From positions 1 to 39,047 of the IMG/VR virus record IMGVR_UViG_3300011445_000601: a DNA stretch of 39,047 bases; one strand, given 5' to 3'. The notes below the pieces were generated by a model, which was given only the letters and a program-made list of their open reading frames with translations, was not told the DNA's origin and ran no database searches. This document shows positions 38,403 through 39,047 of the stretch, piece after piece. Within the stretch, counting starts at the first letter, position 1. Each line of letters opens with the position of its first letter. This DNA is from a virus. The translations under genes and the position numbers were made by a program.

Positions 38403-39047
38403 ATGGCCAAAAATAAGCTCTACACGTTGACCGACGAGCACCGCGCGCAGCTGAAGCCGTGGGCCGACAAGTGGACATCGAACGCGATGAGCACCGCGCC
38501 GATGACCGCGGACGATAAGCAAATCTGCGCCGATGCCGTGCGCGGCATGTACGCAAGTGCCAAGTTGGAGCCACCGAAGGCAATTGTCTTTTGCGCAAGT
38601 CCGCTGACTGCTGCGCTCGCGAGCGGCATTGCCTGCGGTGTCTGGTACCTGCGAAAGCATCCTGAGCTCCACCAGCGTCTTTTTGGCCAGAGCATAGCGG
38701 AGCGTGAATTGATGTCCGCGATCGGGCCGGCGTGCGCAATTGCGGTCGCATCAGCAAGGCGGAGGTTGGCGACTTTGGTCGTCCAGCCTCCGCCGCCAGC
38801 GACCTACGCCGCGGCGACCGACGACGCGACCTACGCCGCGACCGACGCCGCGACCCGCGACGCGACCGACGCCGCGACCTACGCCGCGACCGGCGCCGCG
38901 ACCGGCGCCGCGACCCACGCCGCGACCCGCGACGCGACCGGCGCCGCGACCGGCGCCGCGACCTACGCCGCGACCGACGACGCGACCGACGACGCGACCG
39001 ACGCCGCGACCCACGCCGCGACCGACGACGCGACCGACGACGCGACC
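38403..39047 (+). CDS. DUF6745-like protein with tetrapeptide repeats, N-terminal part (continues at base 2)
   Basis: 215 codons from the ATG at 38403 to the window end, which falls exactly on a codon boundary. Residues 1-130 form a helical domain (LKPWADKWTSNAMSTAPMTA; AIVFCASPLTAALASGIACG), followed by PPPP and then the A-(A/D)-T-X tetrapeptides. The frame joins the C-terminal part at base 2 if the ends overlap by the 4 bases GACC. With the C-terminal part this gives a protein of at least about 550 residues, its repeat number uncertain. The N-terminal motif order is that of DUF6745-type proteins. Confidence 0.75.
   Translation, partial: MAKNKLYTLTDEHRAQLKPWADKWTSNAMSTAPMTADDKQICADAVRGMYASAKLEPPKAIVFCASPLTAALASGIACGVWYLRKHPELHQRLFGQSIAERELMSAIGPACAIAVASARRRLATLVVQPPPPATYAAATDDATYAATDAATRDATDAATYAATGAATGAATHAATRDATGAATGAATYAATDDATDDATDAATHAATDDATDDAT
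38799..39047 (+). repeat. 12-bp tandem repeat tract (right half)
   Basis: About 20 units of the same 12-bp repeat as at 1-340, in the same coding phase relative to the gene (A-T-X-A). The last 45 bases repeat sequence also found inside the first 65 bases of the window, but no long exact end overlap exists. This supports a break inside one tract rather than a terminal duplication. Confidence 0.95.

Noticed and set aside
38751-39014. Minus-strand frame of Gly-Arg-Gly-Val repeats
   Set aside because: It is the antisense of the 12-bp repeat tract; the plus frame continues into folded domains on both sides, the minus frame does not.

Overview
The window looks like a complete or nearly complete genome of a short-tailed (podovirus-like), temperate-style bacteriophage of a GC-rich Gram-negative host. 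It carries large terminase, portal, scaffold, coat, short-tail hub/nozzle, internal virion proteins and a tailspike, but no tape measure, tail tube or sheath. Host lipoprotein-style signals and the DUF6745-type repeat gene would fit Myxococcota, but this is a guess. The two window ends lie inside the same 12-bp repeat tract of one gene, so the molecule is probably circular or circularly permuted and was cut inside a repeat the assembler could not cross.

Layout, starting at the immunity region. At 37.0-37.7 kb there is a lambda-like switch: a leftward helix-turn-helix repressor reading frame, broken by an apparent one-base frameshift, lies between two near-identical promoters (TTGACA-N17-TATCGT) that point away from it, each with an ATG only 7 nt past the -10 box. 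The left promoter drives a tightly overlapped early operon (37.05 to about 33.1 kb, perhaps on to 32.0 kb): small membrane and Cys-rich proteins, a secreted lysozyme-like protein, a candidate single-strand annealing protein, a RecB/Cas4-like nuclease, two tandem AP2-like mini-proteins, then small proteins behind repeated hairpins and a ribbon-helix-helix protein. The right promoter drives a Cro-like protein, and the same strand carries on through a 'GDVL' family protein and the repeat-containing DUF6745-like protein that spans the window ends, into replication genes (1.2-2.5 kb: replication organiser plus a free-standing DnaA domain-IV-like protein).

From 2.7 to 6 kb are accessory genes: a scrambled VRR-NUC nuclease gene, an ASCH protein, a GNAT acetyltransferase fused to a small-terminase-like domain, and several small zinc-finger-like proteins. 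From 6 to 32 kb is the late block: terminase (6.0), portal (7.9), scaffold (9.9), coat (11.3), adaptor (13.6), tail hub/nozzle (14.8), three internal virion/ejection proteins (18.0-24.3, the first with a C-terminal S74 chaperone), lectin-like appendage and pectate-lyase-type tailspike (24.7-28.4), lysis cassette (28.7-30.4), and small appendage or tip proteins (30.4-32.0). The late block and leftward operon end tail to tail with stop codons sharing one CTAG.

No integrase, DNA polymerase, tRNA, rRNA or CRISPR array was recognised. The most unusual features are the VRR-NUC gene with its catalytic core on the opposite strand, the leaderless twin-promoter switch with a broken repressor frame, the variable tetrapeptide tract at the genome junction, and the GNAT-TerS fusion.
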